The notes under the pieces are model-generated. The model did not search any database. It was not told the DNA's origin and saw only the letters and a list, made by a program, of their open reading frames with translations. The position numbers and the translations under genes were made by a program. DNA of 64,000 nt from Fen-183 sp036504335 (lineage in GTDB: Bacteria; Acidobacteriota; Thermoanaerobaculia; UBA5066): contig DASXVJ010000017.1 in NCBI GenBank assembly GCA_036504335.1, forward strand, positions 124,001 through 188,000, in the 5' to 3' direction. Below are positions 53,535-62,141 of this stretch, piece by piece (the stretch's first letter is position 1; each line of letters begins with the position of its first letter).

Positions 53535-54754
53535 GCCATCCGACTCCAGAGGCGGGCCGCTTCCTCGCGCGCGCGGGCGCGGATCCGGGCGGCGTCGACG
53601 CGCAGCGGGACCCGGTTTCGCACGACGACTTCTCCGTTCACGACGACGTCGCGGACGTGGCGCGCGCCGAGGCCGAAGAGGACGTGTCCCGGAATGTTCC
53701 CGGCCGAGAGCGGCGTGGGCGGGTCGTAGTCGAGAACGACCCAGTCGCCCGGCCTCTCTCCGAGGACGAGATCCGCGAGCCTCCCGCTGTTCGCGAGGAG
53801 GGCGACGGCGTCGATGCCGCCCGCGGGGCCGTACGCTTCCCTCCCGCGCAGGTGCGCGACGCGCGCCTCCGTGAAGAGGTCGGCGTCCATGCCGTCCGTT
53901 CCGAGGGCGACGCGCGGGCCGAGCGTCTTCGGGTCCGCGTACCCGACGGCGTTCTGCATGTTGCTGCGCGGGTTGTGGACGATCCACGCGCCCGCGTTCT
54001 TCGCGCGCTCGCGTTCGCCCGCAGACAGGTGCACTCCGTGCACGAGGAGCGCGTTCGGCCCGAGGGCGCCGGCCTTCTCGAGACGCTCGAAGGACCCCGC
54101 GTCGCAGAGGTCCTCCGCGACGTGCACGTGCAGCCAGCGTTCCGTCCGTTTCGCGAGGTCCGCGGCGGAGGCGAGCGTCCCGTCCGAGACGGTGAAGCCG
54201 GCGTGGAGGCCCACCATCGCGGGCAGGCCCTCGCGGATCGCGCGTTCGCATTCCGCCAGGCCTGCGCGCGCGCCCGCGGCGCCGTGGCGGTCCGTCGCGC
54301 CGTAGCAGAGCGCGGCGTTCACGCCGGCCGACCGCGCGGCCCGCGCGAGGACGTCGAGCGAGCCGTCGATGAACGACGGGGACTCGTGGTGGTCGATCAC
54401 CGCCGTCACGCCCGAGAGCGCCGCGTCGAGGAGGGCCAGATCCGCCGAAGCTTCGAGCGACTTCTCGTCCAGCGCCGCGTCGAGCCGCCACCAGACCTTC
54501 TCGAGGACCTCGCGGAAAGAGCGCGGCGGCTCGGCGGGGCCCGGCATGCCGCACGCGAGAGCGGAGTAGAGATGCGTGTGGGCGATCGCGAGGCCGGGCA
54601 GGACGAGGCAGCCCGACGCGTCGAGCGTCCGCCGCGGTCCGGTCCCGAGGACGACGTCGCGCCGCCCGGCCGCCGGAGGGTCGAGCGCGACGACGGTGCC
54701 GCCCGTGATCGCGAGGGTGCCCGAGCCGGCCTCGCCGGCGGCAGACTCCGTCAC
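53531..54754 (-). CDS. ssnA: Aminohydrolase SsnA-like (amidohydrolase superfamily)
   Basis: A 407-residue metal-dependent hydrolase. HTHLYSALACGM (HxH), VIDHHESPSFIDGSLDVLAR, VHVAEDLCDAG (His), VHGVHLS (His) and LGTDGMDADLF (Asp) form the metal site and match the SsnA group. In purine clusters SsnA is expected to deaminate or open a purine-derived ring. It overlaps both neighbours by four bases. Confidence 0.88.
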   Translation of the reverse strand: MTESAAGEAGSGTLAITGGTVVALDPPAAGRRDVVLGTGPRRTLDASGCLVLPGLAIAHTHLYSALACGMPGPAEPPRSFREVLEKVWWRLDAALDEKSLEASADLALLDAALSGVTAVIDHHESPSFIDGSLDVLARAARSAGVNAALCYGATDRHGAAGARAGLAECERAIREGLPAMVGLHAGFTVSDGTLASAADLAKRTERWLHVHVAEDLCDAGSFERLEKAGALGPNALLVHGVHLSAGERERAKNAGAWIVHNPRSNMQNAVGYADPKTLGPRVALGTDGMDADLFTEARVAHLRGREAYGPAGGIDAVALLANSGRLADLVLGERPGDWVVLDYDPPTPLSAGNIPGHVLFGLGARHVRDVVVNGEVVVRNRVPLRVDAARIRARAREEAARLWSRMA

Positions 54755-56106
54755 CAGCCGCGCACCTCGCGGAGCCGGCGGTCGACGTCCCCTGCACGTG
54801 CGGCCTGGTCGGCCCACCAGCTCTGCGCGCGCTGCGCGTCGAGCTCGGCGACCGTCTTCCCCTGCTGCTCCACCCACGTGAAGTACTTCAGGTTGTGCCA
54901 GCGCTCCCTGTTCTCGATCGTCCCTTCCGAGATCCAGTCCAGCTTCTGCCCGTGGAAGATCGATCCGAGGTGCGCCTCGGCCCGGTCGCGCGTGAGCGGA
55001 CCCGTCGTCTTCTCGAGGCGGCGGAGGACCGACGGGTACCGGTCGAGGCCGTCCGTCGCGACGGTGACGACGGCGTCGTCCTTCCCGAGCCCCAGCCATT
55101 TCGCGGTCTTGATCGCCCCGAGGATGTTGCACACGCCGCTGACGCCGAGGAGCGTCGAGAGCCTGGTCGCGGCCTCCCCCAGCCCGCCCGCCTCGGCGAG
55201 GAAGTCGCGTCCCGCGGGCTCGGCGACGAGCTGCAGGCCGAGCAGGCACTCCTGGTCGTCGATCGCCATCACGGCGTCCATGTTCATGACGTTGTGGATC
55301 CACGTGACGTGCTTGTCGCCGATCCCCTCGATCGCGTGAGCGCCGTAGCCGTTCCGCGAGATCGTCGGGCACTGGACCGGCTCGAGCCCGACGATGCGCG
55401 TCCCGAAACGCGCCTTGAGGAGGTCGCCCGCCGCGATCGTGCCCGACGAGCCCATGGCCGAGACGAACGCCGCGGGCCGGCCCGCGCCCAGCGCGTCGAC
55501 GGCCTCGGCCGCGGCCGCGCCCGTGACGTTGTAATGCCAGCGGTAGTTCGCCATCTCGGCAAACTGGTTCATGACAGCGACGTTCGGCTGCGCCGCGATC
55601 CGCTTGCACTCGTCGTAGATCTCCTTGACGTTGCTCTCCGAGCCCTTCGTCCTGATCGCGCGCGCTCCGTATGCCGCGATCTTCTCGAAGCGCTCGGCGC
55701 TCATCTCCTCCGGGAGGATGACGACCGACTCGTAGCCCATGCGCGGCCCCACCCACGAGCCGCCGATGCCGTAGTTGCCCGTCGAGGGCCAGACGAGCGT
55801 CGACGCCCCGGGCGTGACGTCGCCCCCGAGCTGGTGCTCCATGAGGACCGAGTACGTGGCCCCCACCTTGTGGGCGCCCGTCGGGAAGTCCTTCGCGTAG
55901 AGGAGGACGATCGGCGCCGCCACTCCCGTGAGGGCCTCGGGCAGCCGGAGCGCGCGCACGCGGCCGTCGGCGTCGTGCCACGTGATGTTGAAGAGGTTGA
56001 CGGGATCGAGCGGCGCTTCGCGAGCGGCCGTCTGCGCGCGTTTCCGAAGCGGCGCGGGCAGCAGGCCGGGGTCGCGCATTTCCGCATAGGTCGGGCCGTG
56101 AATCAT
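54751..56106 (-). CDS. PLP-dependent enzyme, fold type II, in the purine operon
   Basis: A 451-residue member of the cysteine-synthase/threonine-synthase fold. GAHKVGATYSVL is the likely PLP-lysine site, STGNYGIGGSWVG the Asn loop and MGSSGTIAAGDLL the phosphate loop. It does not resemble E. coli YgeX (diaminopropionate ammonia-lyase), but occupies its place between ssnA and an upstream PLP gene, so an ammonia-lyase role on a diaminopropionate-like intermediate is a reasonable inference. ATG 56106 overlaps the upstream stop. Confidence 0.78.
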   Translation of the reverse strand: MIHGPTYAEMRDPGLLPAPLRKRAQTAAREAPLDPVNLFNITWHDADGRVRALRLPEALTGVAAPIVLLYAKDFPTGAHKVGATYSVLMEHQLGGDVTPGASTLVWPSTGNYGIGGSWVGPRMGYESVVILPEEMSAERFEKIAAYGARAIRTKGSESNVKEIYDECKRIAAQPNVAVMNQFAEMANYRWHYNVTGAAAAEAVDALGAGRPAAFVSAMGSSGTIAAGDLLKARFGTRIVGLEPVQCPTISRNGYGAHAIEGIGDKHVTWIHNVMNMDAVMAIDDQECLLGLQLVAEPAGRDFLAEAGGLGEAATRLSTLLGVSGVCNILGAIKTAKWLGLGKDDAVVTVATDGLDRYPSVLRRLEKTTGPLTRDRAEAHLGSIFHGQKLDWISEGTIENRERWHNLKYFTWVEQQGKTVAELDAQRAQSWWADQAARAGDVDRRLREVRGW

Positions 56107-57362
56107 CTTTTCTCCAGTGCGCTCCGGACCGCGTCGAGGTCCGGCGGAATGCGTGTCGGGGGGCCGACCGAGCGCATGGCTCCCCGCGTGTCTTTCAGCC
56201 CGTTGCCGGTCGCGACGTGGAGGACGCGCTCCCCGCGCCGGACGAGGCCCATCTCGAGCGCGGCCTCGAAGCCGGCGAGCGCGGCGACCCCCGTGGGCTC
56301 GGCGAAGACGCCCGCCGCGCGGGCAAGGCGCGGAATCCACGCGAGGATGGCCTCGTCGCGCGCGGTCACGATCGCGCCGCCCGAAGCGCGCACGGCGCGC
56401 AGGGCCTTGATGCCGTTGCGCGGCGCGCCGACGTTGATGGAATCGGCGAGCGTCGCCGCGTCGACGGGCTCGATCCGCTCGTCGCCGCGCGCGAACGTCT
56501 TCGCGAGGGGCGCGGCGCCCTCGGCCTGGACGGCGAGGATCCGCGGCAACCGGTCGATGACGCCGTGCGTCCTCATCTCGACGAGGCCCTTCCAGATTCC
56601 CGCCGTCGTGCAGCCGTCCCCGAGGGCGACCGTCACGACGTCGGGCAGCCTCTCGCGCATCTGCTCGGCGATCTCGAGGCCGCACGTCTTCTTGCCCTCG
56701 ACGAGGTACGGATTGATCGCGCAGTTCCGGTTGTACCAGCCGAACGCCTCGACCGCCGCCTGGCAGACGCGGAACGCGTCCTCGTAGGGCCCCTCGACGA
56801 GGAAGACCTTCGCTCCGTAGACGAGGAGCTGGGCGACCTTCGCCTCGGGCGCGGAGGCCGGGACGAAGATGAACGCGTTCATCCCCGCTTCGGCCGCGAA
56901 GCCGGCGAGGGACGAAGCCGCGTTGCCGGTGGAGGAGCAGGTGATCTCGTTTCGCCCGAGCCAGCGGGCGCGAAGGACGCCCACGGAGCTCGCGCGGTCC
57001 TTAAAGGACGCCGTCGGGTTGCGGCCATCGTCCTTGACGAGGAGCGCTCCGAGGCCCAGCTCCTTCGCGAGAGCGGGCGCGTCGACGATGGGCGTGAAGC
57101 CCACCTGCAGGCGGGGCGGCGGGAGCGCGGCCGCGTCGTCCGGCACGGGCAGGAGGGCGCGGTAACGCCAGAGCGAGAGATCGCGGTTGGCCGCGAGCGC
57201 CTCCCTGCCGAACGTCCGCGCGACGAGGTCGTGGTCGTACTCGACGTCGAGGATCCCCTCGATGCCGCAGCGCGGGCACGTGTACTCGACCTCGCCGTGC
57301 GCGTAGAGGGCCCCGCACAGGACGCAGCGGAGACCCGTCACCTTCGGCAGCAGAGGACTCAC
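56103..57362 (-). CDS. Threonine synthase-like PLP enzyme with zinc ribbon
   Basis: A 419-residue protein. An N-terminal zinc ribbon (CVLCGALYAHGEVEYTCPRC) is followed by a fold-II PLP domain with NPTASFKDRASSVGV (PLP lysine), CSSTGNAASSLAGFAAE and ALGDGCTTAGIWKG. It matches threonine synthase-like proteins. Its location inside the purine operon, with no homoserine pathway genes, argues that it acts on a purine-derived amino acid, or is a beta-eliminating lyase, rather than in threonine synthesis. Confidence 0.82.
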   Translation of the reverse strand: MSPLLPKVTGLRCVLCGALYAHGEVEYTCPRCGIEGILDVEYDHDLVARTFGREALAANRDLSLWRYRALLPVPDDAAALPPPRLQVGFTPIVDAPALAKELGLGALLVKDDGRNPTASFKDRASSVGVLRARWLGRNEITCSSTGNAASSLAGFAAEAGMNAFIFVPASAPEAKVAQLLVYGAKVFLVEGPYEDAFRVCQAAVEAFGWYNRNCAINPYLVEGKKTCGLEIAEQMRERLPDVVTVALGDGCTTAGIWKGLVEMRTHGVIDRLPRILAVQAEGAAPLAKTFARGDERIEPVDAATLADSINVGAPRNGIKALRAVRASGGAIVTARDEAILAWIPRLARAAGVFAEPTGVAALAGFEAALEMGLVRRGERVLHVATGNGLKDTRGAMRSVGPPTRIPPDLDAVRSALEKR

Positions 57363-57366
57363 GCCG

Positions 57367-59994
57367 TCACCTCTTCAACGCCCGTGCGGCCGCGGAGTCC
57401 TTCATGGGCAGCGTGAACCGGCGCACGCCGTCGAAGGCGAAGAGCGCCCCCGCGACGGCCGGCGCCGTCGGGACGAGGCCGATCTCGCCCACGCCCTTCG
57501 CGCCGAACGGGCCGTCGGGCTGCGGATCCTCGACGAGGATCACCTCGACCTCCGGCATGTCCTGCGCCCTGAGGACGCCGTAGTCCCGGATGCGAAACGA
57601 CGCCGGCATGCCGTCGTTGCAGACCATCTCCTCCGTGAGCGCGTAGCCGAGGCCCATGTGGACCGAGCCCTCGATCTGCCCCTCGCAGAGCTTCGGGTTG
57701 ATCGCGCGCCCCACGTCGTGCGCGGCCACGACCTTCGCGACGCGACCCTTCCCGTCCAGCACGACGACCTGCGTCGCGAAGCTGAACGCGGAGTGGAGCT
57801 TCATGGGTTTCCCCGGCGGCGGCTCGTGGCCGAGCTTCGTCGTGTCGTCCACGAGCGTCTCGCCGACGTAGACGTTTCCGGCGAGCTCCGCGAGCGTCTT
57901 TCCGGCATCGAGGTCGGCCTTCAGCTTCTTCGCCGCATCGACGACGGCGCGCCCGCCGAGGTACGTCGCCCGCGAGCCCGTGGTCTGGCCCACCTCCATC
58001 GGGAAGCGCGTGTCGACGCGCGCGTGGAAGACCGACGGCTTGAGGCCCGTCACTTCGCATGCGCACTGGATGAGGACCGTGAGGAGGCCCTGGCCCATCT
58101 CCGTGTAGCCGTTGTGGATCGTGACGGACCCGTCGTTCCCGACGACGAGCCGCGCCCGGCCCCACTCCTTCATGCCGTTCCCGATCCCGGTGTTCTTGAT
58201 GCCGCAGGCGATGCCCGCGCGGCCGCCGCTCGCGTCCCAGGCCTTCTTCACGGCGAGAAGAGTCTTCTTGAGCCCTACGGACGCGGTGAGCGTCTGGCCG
58301 CACGACCAGTCGTCGCCCGCCTCGAGCGCGTTCCGCCACCGGATTTCCCAGCGGTCGACCCCGGCCTTCTCGGCGAGCATGTCGAGGGCGCCCTCCATCG
58401 CGAAGTGCGCCTGGTTCGCCCCGAAGCCGCGCATCGCGCCGCAGGGCGGGTTGTTCGTGTAGACGGCGAGAGCCTCGACGTCGAGACTCGGGCACCGGTA
58501 CGGCCCGGCCGCGTGGCCGGCGGCGCGCTCGAGCACCTTGCCTCCGACCGAGGCGTACGCGCCCGAGTCGCCGACCATCCGCGCGCGGACGGCCGTGAGC
58601 CGGCCCTCGGCGTCGCAGCCGACCCGATAGTGCATCCGGATCGGATGCCGCTTCGGGTGGAGGCGCATGGACTCTTCGCGCGAGAGGACGAGACGCACGG
58701 GCCGCCCCGTCACGCGCGAGAGGAGCGCCGTCTGCGCCTGGACGGACATGTCCTCCTTGCCGCCGAACGCGCCTCCGTTCGGGACGAGGACGACGTGGAC
58801 CTCCTCCTCGGGCAGACCGAGGAAACCCGCAACCTGGCGCCGGTCGTCGAAGATGCCCTGCCCCTGCGTGTACAGGGTCATTCGCGCGTTCGGGTTCTGA
58901 CCCGCGGTGTCGCCCGGCGCGGCGAGACAGGCCTCGGGCTCGATGTAGAGGTGCTCGATGCGCTGGGTCTGCCACGTGCCCTCGACGACGTGCGCCGAAG
59001 CGGCGAGCGCCGCGTCCGCATCGCCGAGCTTCACGACCGAGCGCGAGAGGAGGTTGCCCCCGGGCCCCACGCGCGGGGCGCCGTCGCGCAAAGCTTCATC
59101 GGGGTCCGTCACGGGGCGCAGGACCTCGTACGTCACGTCCACGAGCGCCGCGGCGGCGCGGGCGGTGCGTGCGTCCACGGCGGCGACCGCGGCGAGAACG
59201 TCGCCCACGTAGTGTGTCTCCTCGCCCTCTGCGACGAAGCCGGGCCAGTCCGGGACGATGAGGCCGTAGAGGCGCCGCCCGGGCACGTCCTTCGCCGTCA
59301 CGATCGCGATCACGCCCGGGTGCCGCGCCGCGCGGGACGTGTCGATGGCGACGACGCGGGCGCGGGCGTGGGGCGAGAGCGCGAGGGCGCCGTGCAGCAT
59401 CCCCGGAAACGCCATATCCGCGACGTACGGCCGGGCGCCGAGCGCGAGCTCCTCGGCCTCGTACCGGTCGAGGCTCGTGCCGACGCGGCCCGAGTCGTCC
59501 GGCGGATCGAGCGCCTCGCCGCGCCTGAGGCGCGCCGCCGCGTGGAACGCGTCCACGATCTTGACGTAGCCCGTGCACCGGCAGAGGTGCGGGTCGAGCT
59601 TCTTCCGGATCTCCTCGTCCGTCGGGTCCGGGTTCGCGTCGAGAACGCTCTTCATCCGCAGGACGATGCCCGGAATGCAGAAGCCGCACTGGACGCCCGC
59701 CGTCCGTGCAAACGCCTCGCCGTAGACGTGGCGCTCCGCGTCGGGCACGCCCTCCAGCGTCAGCACGCGCTTTCCGGCGGCAGTTCGGGCGGGCACGGCG
59801 CACGCGGTCTTCGGGTGCCCGTCCACCAGGACGAGGCACGCGCCGCACTGGCCCTGCGGCGAGCAGCCGTCCTTCGGAGACGTGACGCCCGCGTGGTCGC
59901 GGAGCAGCTCGAGAAGAGAAGCGTCGGCCGCGACGTCGAAGCCCCGGGCGGCGCCGTTGAGCGTCAGCTCGACGTGCACGGGCTGATTATCCAC
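57367..59994 (-). CDS. xdhD: Xanthine dehydrogenase XdhD-like, fused Fe-S and molybdenum subunits
   Basis: An 875-residue molybdo-hydroxylase. Residues 1-165 carry two [2Fe-2S] clusters (GCSPQGQCGACLVLVDGH; CGFCIPG and CRCTGY). The rest is the molybdopterin part (GGAFGGKEDMSVQAQ, RGFGANQAHFAME, GQTTGSRATYLGGRA, GAKGVGEIGLVPTAPAVAGA with the catalytic Glu). It matches the selenium-dependent XDH/XdhD type. The FAD subunit found in most xanthine dehydrogenases is not encoded nearby. It is the first gene of the operon, starting at GTG 59994. Confidence 0.9.
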   Translation of the reverse strand: MDNQPVHVELTLNGAARGFDVAADASLLELLRDHAGVTSPKDGCSPQGQCGACLVLVDGHPKTACAVPARTAAGKRVLTLEGVPDAERHVYGEAFARTAGVQCGFCIPGIVLRMKSVLDANPDPTDEEIRKKLDPHLCRCTGYVKIVDAFHAAARLRRGEALDPPDDSGRVGTSLDRYEAEELALGARPYVADMAFPGMLHGALALSPHARARVVAIDTSRAARHPGVIAIVTAKDVPGRRLYGLIVPDWPGFVAEGEETHYVGDVLAAVAAVDARTARAAAALVDVTYEVLRPVTDPDEALRDGAPRVGPGGNLLSRSVVKLGDADAALAASAHVVEGTWQTQRIEHLYIEPEACLAAPGDTAGQNPNARMTLYTQGQGIFDDRRQVAGFLGLPEEEVHVVLVPNGGAFGGKEDMSVQAQTALLSRVTGRPVRLVLSREESMRLHPKRHPIRMHYRVGCDAEGRLTAVRARMVGDSGAYASVGGKVLERAAGHAAGPYRCPSLDVEALAVYTNNPPCGAMRGFGANQAHFAMEGALDMLAEKAGVDRWEIRWRNALEAGDDWSCGQTLTASVGLKKTLLAVKKAWDASGGRAGIACGIKNTGIGNGMKEWGRARLVVGNDGSVTIHNGYTEMGQGLLTVLIQCACEVTGLKPSVFHARVDTRFPMEVGQTTGSRATYLGGRAVVDAAKKLKADLDAGKTLAELAGNVYVGETLVDDTTKLGHEPPPGKPMKLHSAFSFATQVVVLDGKGRVAKVVAAHDVGRAINPKLCEGQIEGSVHMGLGYALTEEMVCNDGMPASFRIRDYGVLRAQDMPEVEVILVEDPQPDGPFGAKGVGEIGLVPTAPAVAGALFAFDGVRRFTLPMKDSAAARALKR

Positions 59995-60066
59995 GCGCGA
60001 GGCCGGAGGGGCGGTCTTCGGGCCGCACTATGCTCTTCCCGTGACGCCGCTCCCCGGAGGCCCCCG

Positions 60067-61248
60067 ATGAACCCGTGGCGGGGCCTCTCGGGCCTCCCCC
60101 GCGCACTGTGGGTGCTGGCGGGCGCATCCCTCGTGAACAGGTCGGGGACGATGTTTCTTCCGTTTCTCGTCCTCTACCTGACGAGCCAGCGAGGCTTCAC
60201 GGCCGGCGCCGCGGGCGTCGTCTTCGCCGTCTTCGGCGCGGGCTCGCTCGCGATCGCGCCGGTCGCGGGACGCCTGGCGGACAGGATCGGGGCCGTGCGG
60301 CTGATGCGCATCGCGCTCGTCGCCTCGGGCGCCCTCCTTCTGCTCGTTCCCTTCGCGCGCGGGATGCCCGCGATCGCCGGCCTCACGCTTCTCATTGCGC
60401 TCACGGGCGAGATGTTCCGCCCCGCGAGCCTGAGCGTCGTCTCGCACCTCGCGGCGCCCGACCAGCGCAAGGCGGCCTTCGCCCTCCAGCGGCTCGCCGT
60501 CAACCTCGGGATGAGCGTCGGTCCCGCCGCGGGCGGCTTCCTCGCAGCGGTGTCGTGGCCGGCGCTCTTCATCGTGGACGGCGTGACCTCGCTCCTCGCC
60601 GCAGCCACTCTGATCTTCTTCTTCCCGCAGAACGCGCTGCCCGCCCCCGGGCCCTCGCCGGGCGTCGCCGCGTTGCGCCGTGACGGCCTGCGCGACCACG
60701 CCCTCGTGTTCTTCCTCGTGGCGCTCGTGCCGGTCTGCATCGTCTTCTTCCAGCACGAGTCCTCGATGTCCGTCTTCCTCGTGCGCGACGTCGGCCTCGC
60801 CGTGTGGATCTTCGGCCTCCTGCACACGGTCAACACCCTGCTCATTGTCTTCCTCGAGGTCCCGCTCAACCTCGCGATGGCCCACTGGCCGCACCGCCGA
60901 TCCCTCGTCCTGGGCTCCGTCCTCGTCGCGGCCGGGTTCGGGGCGCTCGCGTGGGCGCGGTCGCTGCCCGCGGTCGTCGCGACCGTCGTCGTCTGGACCT
61001 TCGGCGAGATGATCCTCGTCCCGTCGATGTCCTCCTGGGTCGCGGACGCGGCGCCGCCGGACAAGCGCGGCGCCTACATGGGCCTGTACACGATGGCGTT
61101 CAGCTTCGCGCTCGTCCTGGGCGGGCCGCTCGGGACGACTCTCCTCGAGAACGGCGGGCGTACGCTCTGGCTCACGATGCTCGCGCTCGGGCTCCTCTCC
61201 GCCGCGCTCTTCACGCGCGTGAAGGAGCCGGAGAGGGCGGCCGCATGA
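60067..61248 (+). CDS. Major facilitator superfamily transporter
   Basis: A 393-residue protein with 12 predicted spans. The MFS loop motif lies in GRLADRIGAVRLM between spans 2 and 3, with PAAGGFLAAVSWPALFIVDG as the span 5 motif. It resembles drug-efflux MFS proteins; the substrate is not evident. It is divergent from the purine operon (72-base gap), so purine uptake is possible but not shown. Overlaps the hydrolase gene (ATGA). Confidence 0.88.
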   Translation: MNPWRGLSGLPRALWVLAGASLVNRSGTMFLPFLVLYLTSQRGFTAGAAGVVFAVFGAGSLAIAPVAGRLADRIGAVRLMRIALVASGALLLLVPFARGMPAIAGLTLLIALTGEMFRPASLSVVSHLAAPDQRKAAFALQRLAVNLGMSVGPAAGGFLAAVSWPALFIVDGVTSLLAAATLIFFFPQNALPAPGPSPGVAALRRDGLRDHALVFFLVALVPVCIVFFQHESSMSVFLVRDVGLAVWIFGLLHTVNTLLIVFLEVPLNLAMAHWPHRRSLVLGSVLVAAGFGALAWARSLPAVVATVVVWTFGEMILVPSMSSWVADAAPPDKRGAYMGLYTMAFSFALVLGGPLGTTLLENGGRTLWLTMLALGLLSAALFTRVKEPERAAA

Positions 61249-62141
61249 CGGAGACCTGGACGCACCGCGAGGGCCGCGTAAACGGAATCCGGCTCCACTG
61301 GGTCGAGCAGGGCACCGGTCCGCTCGTCGTCCTCCTGCACGGCTTTCCCGAGTTCTGGTACGCGTGGCGCCACCAGATCCCGGCGCTCGCGGCCGCGGGC
61401 TTCCGTGTCGTCGCGCCCGACCTGCGCGGCTACAACCTGTCCGAGAAGCCGCGCGGCGTCCGCGCTTACCGGATCGAGGCGCTGCTCGGCGATCTCGAGG
61501 GCCTCGTTGCACTCCTCGCGGGCGAACAGGGCGAGTCGCGCGCCCACGTCGTCGGCCACGACTGGGGCGGCGCGTTCGCCTGGTACGCGCCGCTCTTCAT
61601 TCCGGAACGGCTCCTCTCCCTCACGCTCCTCAACGCCCCTCACCCGCTCGCGTTCCGGCGCGAGCTCCGGACGAACGCCACCCAGCGGAAGAAGTCTTCG
61701 TACGTCTTCATGTTCCAGCTGCCGTGGCTCCCCGAGCAGCGGATCCGCGCCGGCAACTTCACGATTCTCGGAAAAATGCTCCGGCGCGACCCCGTCACGC
61801 CGGGCGCCTTCCCGGACGAAGACATCCGCCTCTACACGGAAGCCCTCGCGCAACCCGGCGCGCTCACGGCCGCCGTGAACTACTACCGGGCCGCGATGCG
61901 CTACCCGCCGCGGGCGCGCGGCCGCAGGTGGCCGGACGGACTGAAGACGCTTCTCGTCTGGGGCGAGCGCGACCGCTATCTCGGCCCCGGCCTCCTCGAG
62001 GGCCTCGACCGCTGGGTGCCGGACCTGACGATCGAGCGCATCCCCGAGGCGAGCCACTGGGTCCAGGCCGACGCGCCCGGGAGGGTGAACGAGCTCCTGA
62101 TCCGCTTCCTGGCCGGGATCACGCCCGCGCGAAGTCGATGA
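61245..62141 (+). CDS. Alpha/beta hydrolase, epoxide hydrolase-like
   Basis: A 298-residue enzyme. HGFPEFWYAWRHQ holds the oxyanion HGxP motif, VVGHDWGGAFAW the nucleophile Asp of the epoxide-hydrolase branch, YYRAAMRYPP the cap tyrosine region, WGERDRYL the acidic residue and EASHWVQAD the catalytic His. An aspartate nucleophile marks an epoxide hydrolase or dehalogenase rather than an esterase. It overlaps the RNase gene tail-to-tail by 23 bases. Confidence 0.87.
   Translation: MTETWTHREGRVNGIRLHWVEQGTGPLVVLLHGFPEFWYAWRHQIPALAAAGFRVVAPDLRGYNLSEKPRGVRAYRIEALLGDLEGLVALLAGEQGESRAHVVGHDWGGAFAWYAPLFIPERLLSLTLLNAPHPLAFRRELRTNATQRKKSSYVFMFQLPWLPEQRIRAGNFTILGKMLRRDPVTPGAFPDEDIRLYTEALAQPGALTAAVNYYRAAMRYPPRARGRRWPDGLKTLLVWGERDRYLGPGLLEGLDRWVPDLTIERIPEASHWVQADAPGRVNELLIRFLAGITPARSR

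Noticed and set aside
54751..56106. Direct orthologue of YgeX (diaminopropionate ammonia-lyase)
   Set aside because: The sequence lacks the YgeX pattern around the PLP lysine and matches another branch of fold-II enzymes; only the gene position suggests the role.
56103..57362. Housekeeping threonine synthase
   Set aside because: Embedded in the purine operon with no homoserine genes nearby; kept only as a family-level name.
57367..59994. In-frame UGA for selenocysteine in the selenium-dependent-type xanthine dehydrogenase
   Set aside because: The frame is continuously open; selenium in this family is a labile ligand and needs no Sec codon.
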